From a virus, in IMG/VR virus record IMGVR_UViG_3300032249_000299, positions 1 to 21,327 of that record: a DNA stretch of 21,327 nucleotides; one strand, 5' to 3'. Shown piece after piece: positions 6,997 through 14,600 of the stretch (the stretch's first letter is position 1; every line of letters starts with the position of its first letter). The position numbers and the translations under genes were made by a program. Below the pieces are notes generated by a model. That model had not been told where the DNA came from, made no database searches, and saw only the letters and a program-made list of their open reading frames with translations.

Positions 6997-9900
6997 ATGG
7001 CTCAAACAACGATCACGGGACTACCGAACGCTTCGATACCGCTGAGCGGTACGGAGCGTGTGCCGATGGATCAGGGCGGCGTAACGGTTGATGTAAGCGC
7101 GTTAGATATTGCGAATCTGTCAGGCCCTGCAATTGCCGCTGCTGTAGCTGGTAAAGAGAACGCCGGCACGGCTGCTGCTGCGGTTGCTGCGCTGATCACA
7201 AAGCTGCGCAGGGCACGAAAGGTTTATGTGTCGCTGGAAGGCAACGACTTAAATAATGGCACCAGCGAAGCTGAGCCACTGCGAACGCTGCGTGCTGCTG
7301 CGCTTGCTGCAGAGCCTGGCGATGTGGTGTTTGTTGATCCTGGCACTTATGTCGAGTCGATTCTCCCAATTCGTTGGAAATATGATGTAACTATTTTTGG
7401 CTCAGGGTTGCGTAGCACAACTGTGCAGCCTGCAGCCGGTCAAGAGTTTAATGATATTTTCAAAGTTGATTCCGGTTTTTGGTGCTGGGGGATTTCGTTT
7501 GCTAGCCACCAAGCTGACAGTGTTTTTCAGTCTTGGGCAATTGATTTTGACGAGCTAGCTGATAATACTGCACGTGGCGCAGTAGGACTTGGCGCGTTTA
7601 TTCTGAAGTCGCCGTATATCCAGAACTGCACCAGTATCACCGCCGAGGATGATGCGGGCACGGCTGGTTCTGCCTCCACGGGGAACACAGGCGGCGGCAT
7701 TCGTGTTGATGGCAGCAAGTGCGCTTTGAATAGCCCCATCCGGTCGATGGTGGTTGATAGCTATACCCAGGTAAACCTAGGCGGCCCCGGCTGCCTGGTG
7801 CTGAACGATGGCTATGCGCAGCTCGTCAGTTTCTTCGGAACGTTCTGCACGTACCACGTCAGGACGGAGAGTGGTGGCCAGGTCAACCTGAGCGGTGGCG
7901 GCACTACGGACTTTGGCACTTATGGCCTGATGGCTGATGGCTATTCGCCCAAGCCGCTCTACACCGGCTCAGCTCGCATTGCAAATTACGGCGCAGCAAG
8001 GCTAGAGAAAACCGTCACGATCGACACCGCCACCGATCTGTTCGGCTGCGTCGCGCACGGGCTATTGACTGGCGATCAGGTGACGCTTAAGGCCAGCCAA
8101 GGGGCGCTGCCTACGGGACTAGCAGCAAACACCACTTATTTCGTGATCGCCAGCGGATTGACTGTTGATGCGTTCAAGGTGAGTGCCACTGCCGGCGGCA
8201 CGGCGCTCGACATGAGCGGGAGCGCAACAGGCACTTATCAATTCATCCGCCAGGGCGTCACCGAGCTGGACGTGATCAGCTTCTCCGCCAACCGCCTAGG
8301 ACGGCAGATCAAGTATCCAAGCGCCGGCAGCCTGGGCAGCCCTGGTAACTCGGTGCAGATCACGGCGCGAGGCGGCAGCACTGCTGGCTCAACGTTCACG
8401 GTGACGCTGGCTACAAGCACGATCGGCCATGAGTACGTAGGCGGCGGCGCGGTAACGGTGGGCGGTGTTTCGTATCCGGTCACCAGCGCCAGCTACAACA
8501 AGACCACAGGCGTAACGGTGCTGACGGCGACGGGATATGCGCCAACGATCGGCGCGAGCGTCACGCTGACGGGGCTTTCGTTTATCTGCGATTCAGCATC
8601 ACGCCCAAATGCAGGGCAGCTGATGTTCCCGCAGCTGGTGTTCCCACGTAACGCCAGCACTGGCGCCGCCGAGGCCAAGACGTTTGCCTATACCAGGACT
8701 GGAGACTTTACGCTTACCTATACCGAGGCTGCATCAGCTTCTGGGCCTGAGCATGAGTATGTAAGCGGCGGTACGGCAACAATTGGCGGCACGGATTACG
8801 GCGTTGCCAATGCGGTCTACAACAAGGCTACGGGCGTAGTAACGCTCACTACCAGGGTGCAACTGCCTGCGGGCAATGGAAACATCACCGTTAATGGGCT
8901 GGCGTTCATCTGCCCGACGAGCGCTTATATCGTCACCAGCAGCATCCCGATCAATGCCAGCGGTTCTCCGGTGGCCAATACCGATCCAACCAGGGCTGGT
9001 TATCGGGTGGTTTTCTACTCGGGTGTGAATGGTGGCATGAAAGATGCGGTAGCGGCAGGCCAGAAAATGGACTTCCGCAACCGTTCGCAGATTTCAGCGC
9101 CAAGCCACACGTTTGAGTACGTGGGTAGTGGTTTGAACTATGACGCCCTGCCCTGGAACGGCGGCGTCGGCATTGAAGAAAATGCGATTGTTGAAACCAA
9201 TAATGGCCGAGTTTATTCGTCAAACACAAATGAAAAAGGTGATTTTAAGGTTGGCACTCAATTCAGTGTTGATGGAACGACTGGCAGTGTCACGATCAAC
9301 ACCGATGAGTTTAACCTGTCAGGACTAAACTTTATTGGCCCATTCAGCCGCAACGGTGGCATCAGCTCCGTTGGTGTGCAGCTACGGGAGATCAGCAATA
9401 ACGCCGCGCTGATTGCTTCAACCGGCGGACCTGATGGCAACACCGTCCCGACGCAGTTTGCAGTTAAGAGCTACGCGGAAGACAAGTTCCTGCAGAACGT
9501 GACGGTGACAGCGGGCCTACCGTTGACGATCACGGATACCAGCAGTCAAGACGGGCAGGGGTACTGGACGCGCACCAGGCGGCTAGAGCTGGCGGTGAAT
9601 ACTGCCAACGGTCTAGCGCGGCTGGACGGTAGCGGACTGGTGCCGTCGTCGCTGCTACCGAGCTACGTCGATGACGTTCTGGAGTACGCCAATCTGGCGG
9701 GCTTCCCGGCAACTGGCGAGAGCGGCAAAATCTATGTTGCACTGGACACCAACAAAACCTACCGCTGGAGCGGCTCGACTTACGTCGAGATCAGCCCCAG
9801 CCCTGGCAGTACCGACTCGGTGAGCGAGGGTAGCGTCAATCTGTACTACACCAACGCCAGGGCGCGTAATGCGATCTCGGTGAGTGGATCGCTGAGCTAC

Positions 9901-10362
9901 GACGCTGCGACTGGGGTAATTTCCTATACAGCGTCTGGCAGCGGCAGCAGCTCTCAACTCGCCGCCCTTGGCTTAAACGTCGCCCCTGCATCTGGCTTTG
10001 AGCTGACCCTGGGCGGCAGCACCATTCAGTTGGTGACAACGGTAACTGCTGCCAGTGGTGTTTATACGTTGGACGTAACAGCGGCTAATGAGTTCGTCAC
10101 TGCTGCTGCAATAGCTGGGGCAACGACAATTAACCTGTCAAATCTGACAAGTTTGCCTGCTGGGTATCGGTGGCGGGGGGTGCTGAGTTTTGCTTATACA
10201 AGCGGAGTGGTGTCGTTCTTTACGGGGAACACGGGCTACACGGTGAAATGGGATGGCGGCACGGCACCGACTCTGACAGCCAGCGATCTGGAAACCCTGG
10301 TGATAACGGTCACAGGTGGCGTGAGCGTGATTGAAGTCATGGCACAACAGGGGAGGGCATAG
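6997..10362 (+). CDS. Large beta-rich fibre or spike-like virion protein
   Basis: A 1121-residue protein, likely a virion surface protein that binds or degrades host surface polymers. Residues 1-40 (ITGLPNASIPLSGTERVPMD) look like an N-terminal module often seen in phage fibre proteins. Residues about 76-330 start with VYVSLEGNDLNNGTSEAEPL and GDVVFVDPGTYVESI, the usual opening of a right-handed parallel beta-helix (pectin-lyase-like). Around 354 is HGLLTGDQVTL, a small module common in cyanophage virion proteins. Two diverged repeats begin with HEYVGGG near 478 and HEYVSGG near 586, each ending with LSFIC or LAFIC. Near 705-770 comes HTFEYVGSGLNYDALPWNGG, and near 943-961 SEGSVNLYYTNARARNAIS, both reminiscent from memory of cyanophage structural proteins. 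The C-terminal 150 residues are beta-rich. No catalytic residues can be named. Gene position, between connector and tail terminator, is unusual. Confidence 0.75.
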   Translation: MAQTTITGLPNASIPLSGTERVPMDQGGVTVDVSALDIANLSGPAIAAAVAGKENAGTAAAAVAALITKLRRARKVYVSLEGNDLNNGTSEAEPLRTLRAAALAAEPGDVVFVDPGTYVESILPIRWKYDVTIFGSGLRSTTVQPAAGQEFNDIFKVDSGFWCWGISFASHQADSVFQSWAIDFDELADNTARGAVGLGAFILKSPYIQNCTSITAEDDAGTAGSASTGNTGGGIRVDGSKCALNSPIRSMVVDSYTQVNLGGPGCLVLNDGYAQLVSFFGTFCTYHVRTESGGQVNLSGGGTTDFGTYGLMADGYSPKPLYTGSARIANYGAARLEKTVTIDTATDLFGCVAHGLLTGDQVTLKASQGALPTGLAANTTYFVIASGLTVDAFKVSATAGGTALDMSGSATGTYQFIRQGVTELDVISFSANRLGRQIKYPSAGSLGSPGNSVQITARGGSTAGSTFTVTLATSTIGHEYVGGGAVTVGGVSYPVTSASYNKTTGVTVLTATGYAPTIGASVTLTGLSFICDSASRPNAGQLMFPQLVFPRNASTGAAEAKTFAYTRTGDFTLTYTEAASASGPEHEYVSGGTATIGGTDYGVANAVYNKATGVVTLTTRVQLPAGNGNITVNGLAFICPTSAYIVTSSIPINASGSPVANTDPTRAGYRVVFYSGVNGGMKDAVAAGQKMDFRNRSQISAPSHTFEYVGSGLNYDALPWNGGVGIEENAIVETNNGRVYSSNTNEKGDFKVGTQFSVDGTTGSVTINTDEFNLSGLNFIGPFSRNGGISSVGVQLREISNNAALIASTGGPDGNTVPTQFAVKSYAEDKFLQNVTVTAGLPLTITDTSSQDGQGYWTRTRRLELAVNTANGLARLDGSGLVPSSLLPSYVDDVLEYANLAGFPATGESGKIYVALDTNKTYRWSGSTYVEISPSPGSTDSVSEGSVNLYYTNARARNAISVSGSLSYDAATGVISYTASGSGSSSQLAALGLNVAPASGFELTLGGSTIQLVTTVTAASGVYTLDVTAANEFVTAAAIAGATTINLSNLTSLPAGYRWRGVLSFAYTSGVVSFFTGNTGYTVKWDGGTAPTLTASDLETLVITVTGGVSVIEVMAQQGRA

Positions 10363-10364
10363 AG

Positions 10365-11744
10365 ATGATTGGCGGACGTAGTGCGTTGTTGACGGCGAGT
10401 GGTGGTGTAAGCCCATACGGGAACTGGACGGGAAATTATTCGGATGTTTCGTTGTTGTTGAGGGGAGGCGTTGGACCTGGCCCGCTGGGAATTGGAGACG
10501 AAAGCCCAACGCCAAAAACATTGACCAATTTTGGAGGCGTTTCAATAAATACAACAACTTTTAAGTATGGAGCCAACGCATTAACTTTTTCATATGGCGT
10601 CAACTATTTAACGGCATCAAGTAGTGATTTTGCTTTTGGTACAGGCGATTACACAATTGAAGCATGGGTGAGACCTGAGTCTACTGCCGCTTATCAAAAT
10701 ATATTCTCAAGCAGACAAAGCGCAACAAACGACGCAAACGCAATATCTCTTGTACTTGTCGGCGGAACTACTCTATGGGTGTATTCAAATGGAATATTAG
10801 CGCAAGGCGGGTTGTTGGCTATTAATGGCTCTTTTTATCATGTTGCCGTAGCAAGGCAAGGATCTTCATTGCGGTTATTTGTTGATGGTCAGCAGGTTGG
10901 CACAACTGAGACCAATACTCAAAATATTACGCAGCAAAATGTAGGAATCGGCGCAAATTTCAACGGGAGCGAAAATCTTGGCGCCACCATAGACGATCTG
11001 CGAGTAACAAAAGGGATTGCTAGATATACTTCTAACTATACTCCGTCTACAGCTCAGCTGCCTGCCAACATCACTGACGACCCTAACTACGGCAGCGTCT
11101 CACTGTTGCTGAGGGGAGGGGCGGCAACTCTAGTGCCTGCTGACGAAAGTTCAGCACCAAAGGTAATTACAGTTTCTGGTAATGCAGGAATAAGCACAAC
11201 AACGTTTAAATATGGCGGAAGTGCGTTAGTAGCCGGAACTTCACCAAATTTTACATGGGGGTCTAATAGAATCCAGATGCCGGCAAGCTCTGCGTTTGCT
11301 TACGGCACAGCTGATTTTACAGTTGAAGCATGGATTTATCCAACTGTTCTTGGTGACGGAATTTTTTGGAACCAGGCCGCTTCTGGTGTTAATTACTTTG
11401 TATGCCTAACGGGAGCAGACGGAAGGCCCGCGTTTATATTTGCAACGTCTGGTGGAGGCACGTCAGTTTATGGCCCTGCTATTACATTAAACCAATGGAG
11501 CCACGTTGCAATTGTTAGGTCTTCTGGGCGAGCAACAGTGTATTCCAATGGAGTGGGGGGAATCGCTGTTACCTGCACTCAGGATTTCTCGGATACAACT
11601 TACATACCCACTATAGGCAGTTACACTCATAGTGCGGGCTCGTTGCCGTTTTCAGGGTTGATTGATGATTTAAGAGTAACAAATGGAATCGCCCGCTACA
11701 AAAAAGACTTCCTACCACCCCCAGCCCAACTACCCGCGATTTAA
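10365..11744 (+). CDS. Tandem LamG-like (concanavalin-type) domain protein
   Basis: A 459-residue protein made of two similar halves, each a LamG/concanavalin A-like jelly roll. Half one (about 25-236) begins DVSLLLRGGV and half two (about 240-458) begins SVSLLLRGGA. Both then have TTFKYG, a F-FGTGDYTIEAWVRP or FAYGTADFTVEAWIYP segment, and end IDDLRVTKGIARYTSNYTP or IDDLRVTNGIARYKKDFLP. LamG-like domains bind sugars or proteins, so a receptor-binding or capsid/tail decoration role is likely. The start ATG follows the upstream stop by two bases and has a GGGGAGG ribosome-binding site. DNA here is much poorer in G and C than neighbouring genes: 70 of 180 bases (39%) at 10501-10680, against 38 of 60 at 1441-1500. 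That suggests a separate origin. The exact virion location is unknown. Confidence 0.8.
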   Translation: MIGGRSALLTASGGVSPYGNWTGNYSDVSLLLRGGVGPGPLGIGDESPTPKTLTNFGGVSINTTTFKYGANALTFSYGVNYLTASSSDFAFGTGDYTIEAWVRPESTAAYQNIFSSRQSATNDANAISLVLVGGTTLWVYSNGILAQGGLLAINGSFYHVAVARQGSSLRLFVDGQQVGTTETNTQNITQQNVGIGANFNGSENLGATIDDLRVTKGIARYTSNYTPSTAQLPANITDDPNYGSVSLLLRGGAATLVPADESSAPKVITVSGNAGISTTTFKYGGSALVAGTSPNFTWGSNRIQMPASSAFAYGTADFTVEAWIYPTVLGDGIFWNQAASGVNYFVCLTGADGRPAFIFATSGGGTSVYGPAITLNQWSHVAIVRSSGRATVYSNGVGGIAVTCTQDFSDTTYIPTIGSYTHSAGSLPFSGLIDDLRVTNGIARYKKDFLPPPAQLPAI

Positions 11745-11747
11745 CCC

Positions 11748-12380
11748 ATGACCATCCTAATCCACGCCATTGGCCCCGAAATCATCGCCTACCCAGCGAC
11801 ACTCGATGCACTGCGCCAGGAGTTCCCTAATTCTTTATTTCCCCTAGAGCCCACCGCCGAAGACCTGGCCCCGTTCAACCGTTTTCACGTCACCCCATCA
11901 CCCTGTCCAGCTGATACCCGCACCGAGCGCCCCGTCAACGGTGCCACGCTGACTGATGACGGCTGGCAGCAAACCTGGACCATGCGCCCAGCCACCCCAG
12001 AAGAAAAGGCCGCCTGGGATGCCGCCAACGTTCCGCAACCCGACTGGATGGGATTCGGCATCGACCTGGCGATGCATCCAGGTATTACTGCTCTGTGGGA
12101 AGCCCTCCCCGGCCCTGTGTCTGGCGCCTTGCCCACGGCCCTGAACGAAGCCGGTAAGGGCGACCCGAGGCTATTTACCGGGCTATGGCAGCGAATCATG
12201 TCAACCGGCGCCATCTCACCGGAGCTACTCGGCGGCATTGCGACGATGGCCGCTGAGCACCATCTACCAGCGACCTTTATCGCCGAGCTGGTCCCTGAGC
12301 GCGAGCGGGCGCGTGATGCTGACGGCCAATTTATTGCCGATGACCCTGCAACGCCTGACGTTGATGAGGCGTGGGCATGA
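11748..12380 (+). CDS. Hypothetical protein, possible fibre assembly helper
   Basis: I do not recognise this 210-residue protein with confidence. The segment DGWQQTWTMRPATPEEKAAW (residues about 70-89) resembles the motif of phage tail fibre assembly chaperones and of small proteins found after fibre genes (a G-W-Q-W run followed by a T-P-E-E sequence). The central part has PDWMGFGIDLAMHP and a helical stretch, and the C-terminus, ARDADGQFIADDPATPDVDE, is acidic and probably flexible. Its place, three bases after the LamG gene, supports a role in folding or attaching that protein or the large fibre. The ATG at 11748 has no clear ribosome-binding site. It overlaps the tail terminator start by four bases (ATGA). 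Confidence 0.5.
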   Translation: MTILIHAIGPEIIAYPATLDALRQEFPNSLFPLEPTAEDLAPFNRFHVTPSPCPADTRTERPVNGATLTDDGWQQTWTMRPATPEEKAAWDAANVPQPDWMGFGIDLAMHPGITALWEALPGPVSGALPTALNEAGKGDPRLFTGLWQRIMSTGAISPELLGGIATMAAEHHLPATFIAELVPERERARDADGQFIADDPATPDVDEAWA

Positions 12381-12805
12381 GCACCAAACGCGAGCAAATC
12401 CTGGCCGCTGTCAACACCCTGCTAGCCGCCACTGCTGGCGCTACGGGCCGCGTGTATCGCAGCAGGCAGGAAGCATTCAGCAGGGCCGAATCCCCCTCGG
12501 TGGTGATTGAGCCAGGGCCTAGCACCAGCTCTCCAGAGCCCGTTTCAACGTGCAAGATCGACCATCTTTTTACGTTGGTGATTGCCGTTATCGCTCGCGG
12601 CACCGTCCCCGATCAGGTCGCTGATCCGGTTGCGAAATCAATTCACAGCCTGTTGATGGCTGATCGCAGCTTAGGCGGCCTGGTGATGGATATTTGGCCA
12701 ATGAGCCGCACGCCTGAATTTGACCGAGCTGAGTCTGCAGCAGTGGTGGAGGTGCTGACCTATCGCGTGCAATACCGCACCAGCATCACTGACCTAGGCG
12801 CTTAG
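12377..12805 (+). CDS. U: Tail terminator, minor tail protein U-like
   Basis: A 142-residue protein likely to form the hexameric ring that stops tail-tube growth and gives the surface for joining the head. The pattern fits the lambda gpU family: an N-terminal helix (TKREQILAAVNTLLAA), a strand with VYRSRQEAFSR, then SPSVVIEPG, a hydrophobic helix-strand core (DHLFTLVIAVIARG) and a C-terminal YRVQYRTSITDL. The start chosen is ATG at 12377, which forms an ATGA overlap with the preceding gene; a GTG two codons upstream is possible. It lies directly before the tail-tube block, as in lambda. A separate gpZ-like protein, normally found just upstream of U, is not seen. Confidence 0.75.
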   Translation: MSTKREQILAAVNTLLAATAGATGRVYRSRQEAFSRAESPSVVIEPGPSTSSPEPVSTCKIDHLFTLVIAVIARGTVPDQVADPVAKSIHSLLMADRSLGGLVMDIWPMSRTPEFDRAESAAVVEVLTYRVQYRTSITDLGA

Positions 12806-12841
12806 CGGCCCTCCATAGGCTAATGCAAACGATCCAGCGCT

Positions 12842-12982
12842 ATGGCTCGGACCCAAGCAGAACACGAACCAACACCCGAGCCCGTGGCGCATCCTGTGCC
12901 TGATCCCTATGCGGGCGTGGGCGGTGAGTACGTGCTTGATATGAGCACCGGCGAACGTACACCCAAAACGGAGAAAATCTAA
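12842..12982 (+). CDS. Small 46-residue protein before the tail tube
   Basis: A short open frame encodes 46 residues: a Pro- and Glu-rich start (EHEPTPEPVAHPVPDPYAG) followed by GGEYVLDMSTGERTPKTEKI. The ending, with a YVLD-x-x-TGERT pattern, resembles small proteins I recall near tail genes in other phages. Its stop codon overlaps the tail-tube ATG by one base (TAATG), strong evidence of real, coupled translation. There is no clear ribosome-binding site before its own ATG. A GGAG at 12970-12973 within it is well placed for the tube gene. The function is unknown; a small virion or assembly factor is possible. Confidence 0.6.
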   Translation: MARTQAEHEPTPEPVAHPVPDPYAGVGGEYVLDMSTGERTPKTEKI

Positions 12983-14145
12983 TGAGCCTTCAAACCAATA
13001 AGCGCTGGATTGTTGTTGAGAGCGAGGCCACTTACGGCGTCGATGCTGTACCTGATGGCGCGGATGCAATCCTGCTGCAAAGCCTTAGCCCAACGCCGAT
13101 GCAAGGCGACACGGTTAACCGTGAGGTTGTGCGGGGCTATCTCGGCGCTGGCGAGCAGTTCATGGCGAACGTTCGCAGCGGCTCTGAGTTCGGTGTGGAG
13201 ATCGCCGGCTCTGGTGTTGTTGGCGCTGCTCCTAGGCCTGGCCGTTTGATCACTTCATGCGGTTTCGCAGCCACCACAACCGCATCAGTCGTAACCGGAA
13301 CTGCCACGGCGGGCGCTGCAAATAGCATCACCCTTGCTGGCTCTGCTAGCGCTGTGAACGGGTTTTATACCGGCATGATCATCAGGATCACCGGCGGCAC
13401 TGGTGCCGGCACGGTGGCGTTGATCACGGGTTATGTGGGTTCTACCAAGGTCGCCACCCTGCTGCCCCTGGCTGGCACTGTGACGCCCTCAGCCACAAGC
13501 GTCTATTCCATTGACGTGCAGACCGCCTACACCCCTGTCTCGGCGGCGTATGGCAGCTCAACGATCTACACCTACATCGACTCGGTAGTCCACCGCTCGC
13601 CTGGCAACCGCGGCACGTTCTCGCTTAATGCTGAGGTTGGCGGCCTGCCGCTGCTGAACTTCACGATGACAGGCCTTTATTCAGCGCCGGCTGATGTGAC
13701 GCCACCGGTAGCCACCTACGGCAACCAGGCCACGCCAAACATCTTCAGGCAGGGCAACTCAGGCGGCTTCCGGTTGGGTGGTTACTCAGGCTGCCTTCAG
13801 AGCGTATCGCTGGACATCGGCAACACGATTGATTACAGCGAGCGCATCGGCTGCGGCAAGGAGGTATCGATTGTTGACCGCGCCATCACCGGCAACGTGC
13901 TGATCGAGGCGCCAACAATGGCTCAAAAGGACTACTTCACCGACGCGCTCAATGACAGTCTGCTAGGCGAGCTGTCATTCATTCACGGCACGGTCGCCAA
14001 CAACATCGCGGCGATTTACTCCAACCGGGTGAAGATCGGCGCCCCTGCATACGAAGACCTGAACGGTACCCAGATGCTGCGACTGCCTGTCACGCTCATC
14101 CCATCGGACGCCGGTAACGATGAGCTGCGCATCGTCTACGCCTAA
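12982..14145 (+). CDS. Major tail tube protein with an inserted beta domain
   Basis: A 387-residue protein that should polymerise into the tail tube. The N-terminus (TNKRWIVVESEATYGVDAVP) and the segment GRLITSCGFAATT at 88-100 are typical of the Phage_tube_2 type of tail tube protein, as is the later TYIDSVVHRSPGNRGTFSLN around 197-216. Between them, residues 101-179 form a Gly-, Thr- and Ala-rich block (GTATAGAANSITLAGSASA, GFYTGMIIRITGGTGAGTV) that looks like an inserted beta domain, likely projecting from the tube surface. Such blocks occur in other phage virion proteins. The gene starts one base inside the previous stop codon and is followed by a terminator-like hairpin, consistent with a need for many copies. 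Without the insertion the length would be near that of ordinary tube proteins of this type. Confidence 0.85.
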   Translation: MSLQTNKRWIVVESEATYGVDAVPDGADAILLQSLSPTPMQGDTVNREVVRGYLGAGEQFMANVRSGSEFGVEIAGSGVVGAAPRPGRLITSCGFAATTTASVVTGTATAGAANSITLAGSASAVNGFYTGMIIRITGGTGAGTVALITGYVGSTKVATLLPLAGTVTPSATSVYSIDVQTAYTPVSAAYGSSTIYTYIDSVVHRSPGNRGTFSLNAEVGGLPLLNFTMTGLYSAPADVTPPVATYGNQATPNIFRQGNSGGFRLGGYSGCLQSVSLDIGNTIDYSERIGCGKEVSIVDRAITGNVLIEAPTMAQKDYFTDALNDSLLGELSFIHGTVANNIAAIYSNRVKIGAPAYEDLNGTQMLRLPVTLIPSDAGNDELRIVYA

Positions 14146-14177
14146 GCCTTAGCCTGAAGTGCCTGGGGAGGCATTAC

Positions 14178-14213
14178 GAGCGTCTGCGGCACTGCTGCAG
14201 GCGCTCTTTACTT
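14178..14213 (+). terminator. Terminator-like hairpin after the tail tube gene
   Basis: GAGCGTCTGC (14178-14187) pairs with GCAGGCGCTC (14197-14206): ten pairs, one of them G-U, with a nine-base loop, followed by TTTACTTTG. This is a good rho-independent terminator candidate. It sits after the gene needed in the most copies in the tail and before the low-copy chaperone and tape measure genes. Around it, GAAGTGC (14156-14162) can pair with GCACTTC (14221-14227), while CTGGGGA (14163-14169) can pair instead with TCCCCAG (14226-14232). These two outer pairings exclude each other, so a switch-like fold is possible but speculative. Confidence 0.6.
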
Positions 14214-14240
14214 TGTGAATGCACTTCCCCAGTGAGAGCT

Positions 14241-14600
14241 ATGGCATTTGTTCTTAAGCAGTCTGACAGCTTTACGTGGCCCGTTGCTTTTGACGTGCCC
14301 ACTGATGGCGGGCGACATGAGCGGCAGACCTTTGATGGTGAATTCAAGCGGCTGCCACAAAGCAAGATCGGGCCGATGGTTGCAGAGCTGCAAAAGGTAG
14401 AAGACCTGAGCGAGCTGGAGCGCATCACCGAGATCGCTAAGGAGCTGCTGGTTGGATGGTCAGGCGTCAATGATGACAGCGGCAAAGATGTGCCATTCAG
14501 TCAGAACGCACTAGATCAGTTGCTAGAGGTGCCGTTCCTTGCTGTCGCTGTCGTGAAGGCATACATGGACAGCATCAAGGGAGCCAAAAGAAAAAACTGA
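14241..14600 (+). CDS. G: Tail assembly chaperone G-like
   Basis: A 119-residue protein encoded before the tape measure gene in the position of lambda gpG. It reads as a compact alpha/beta domain: QSDSFTWPVAFDVPTDGG, then a strand-helix region containing FDGEFKRLPQSKIG, and an acidic helical C-terminus (VEDLSELERITEIAKELL). Such chaperones coat the tape measure and recruit tube subunits; they are not part of the finished virion in lambda. The chosen start is ATG at 14241 with GAGAG just upstream; a GTG at 14232 is less likely. The last codons are AAA-AGA-AAA-AAC-TGA, which form a -1 slippery site, so a fraction of ribosomes should produce a longer GT protein. Confidence 0.85.
   Translation: MAFVLKQSDSFTWPVAFDVPTDGGRHERQTFDGEFKRLPQSKIGPMVAELQKVEDLSELERITEIAKELLVGWSGVNDDSGKDVPFSQNALDQLLEVPFLAVAVVKAYMDSIKGAKRKN

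Noticed and set aside
12377-12805. Assignment of this gene as lambda Z-like instead of U-like
   Set aside because: Its length, the YRVQYRTSITDL ending and its place just before the tube genes fit U better, although the call rests on pattern only.
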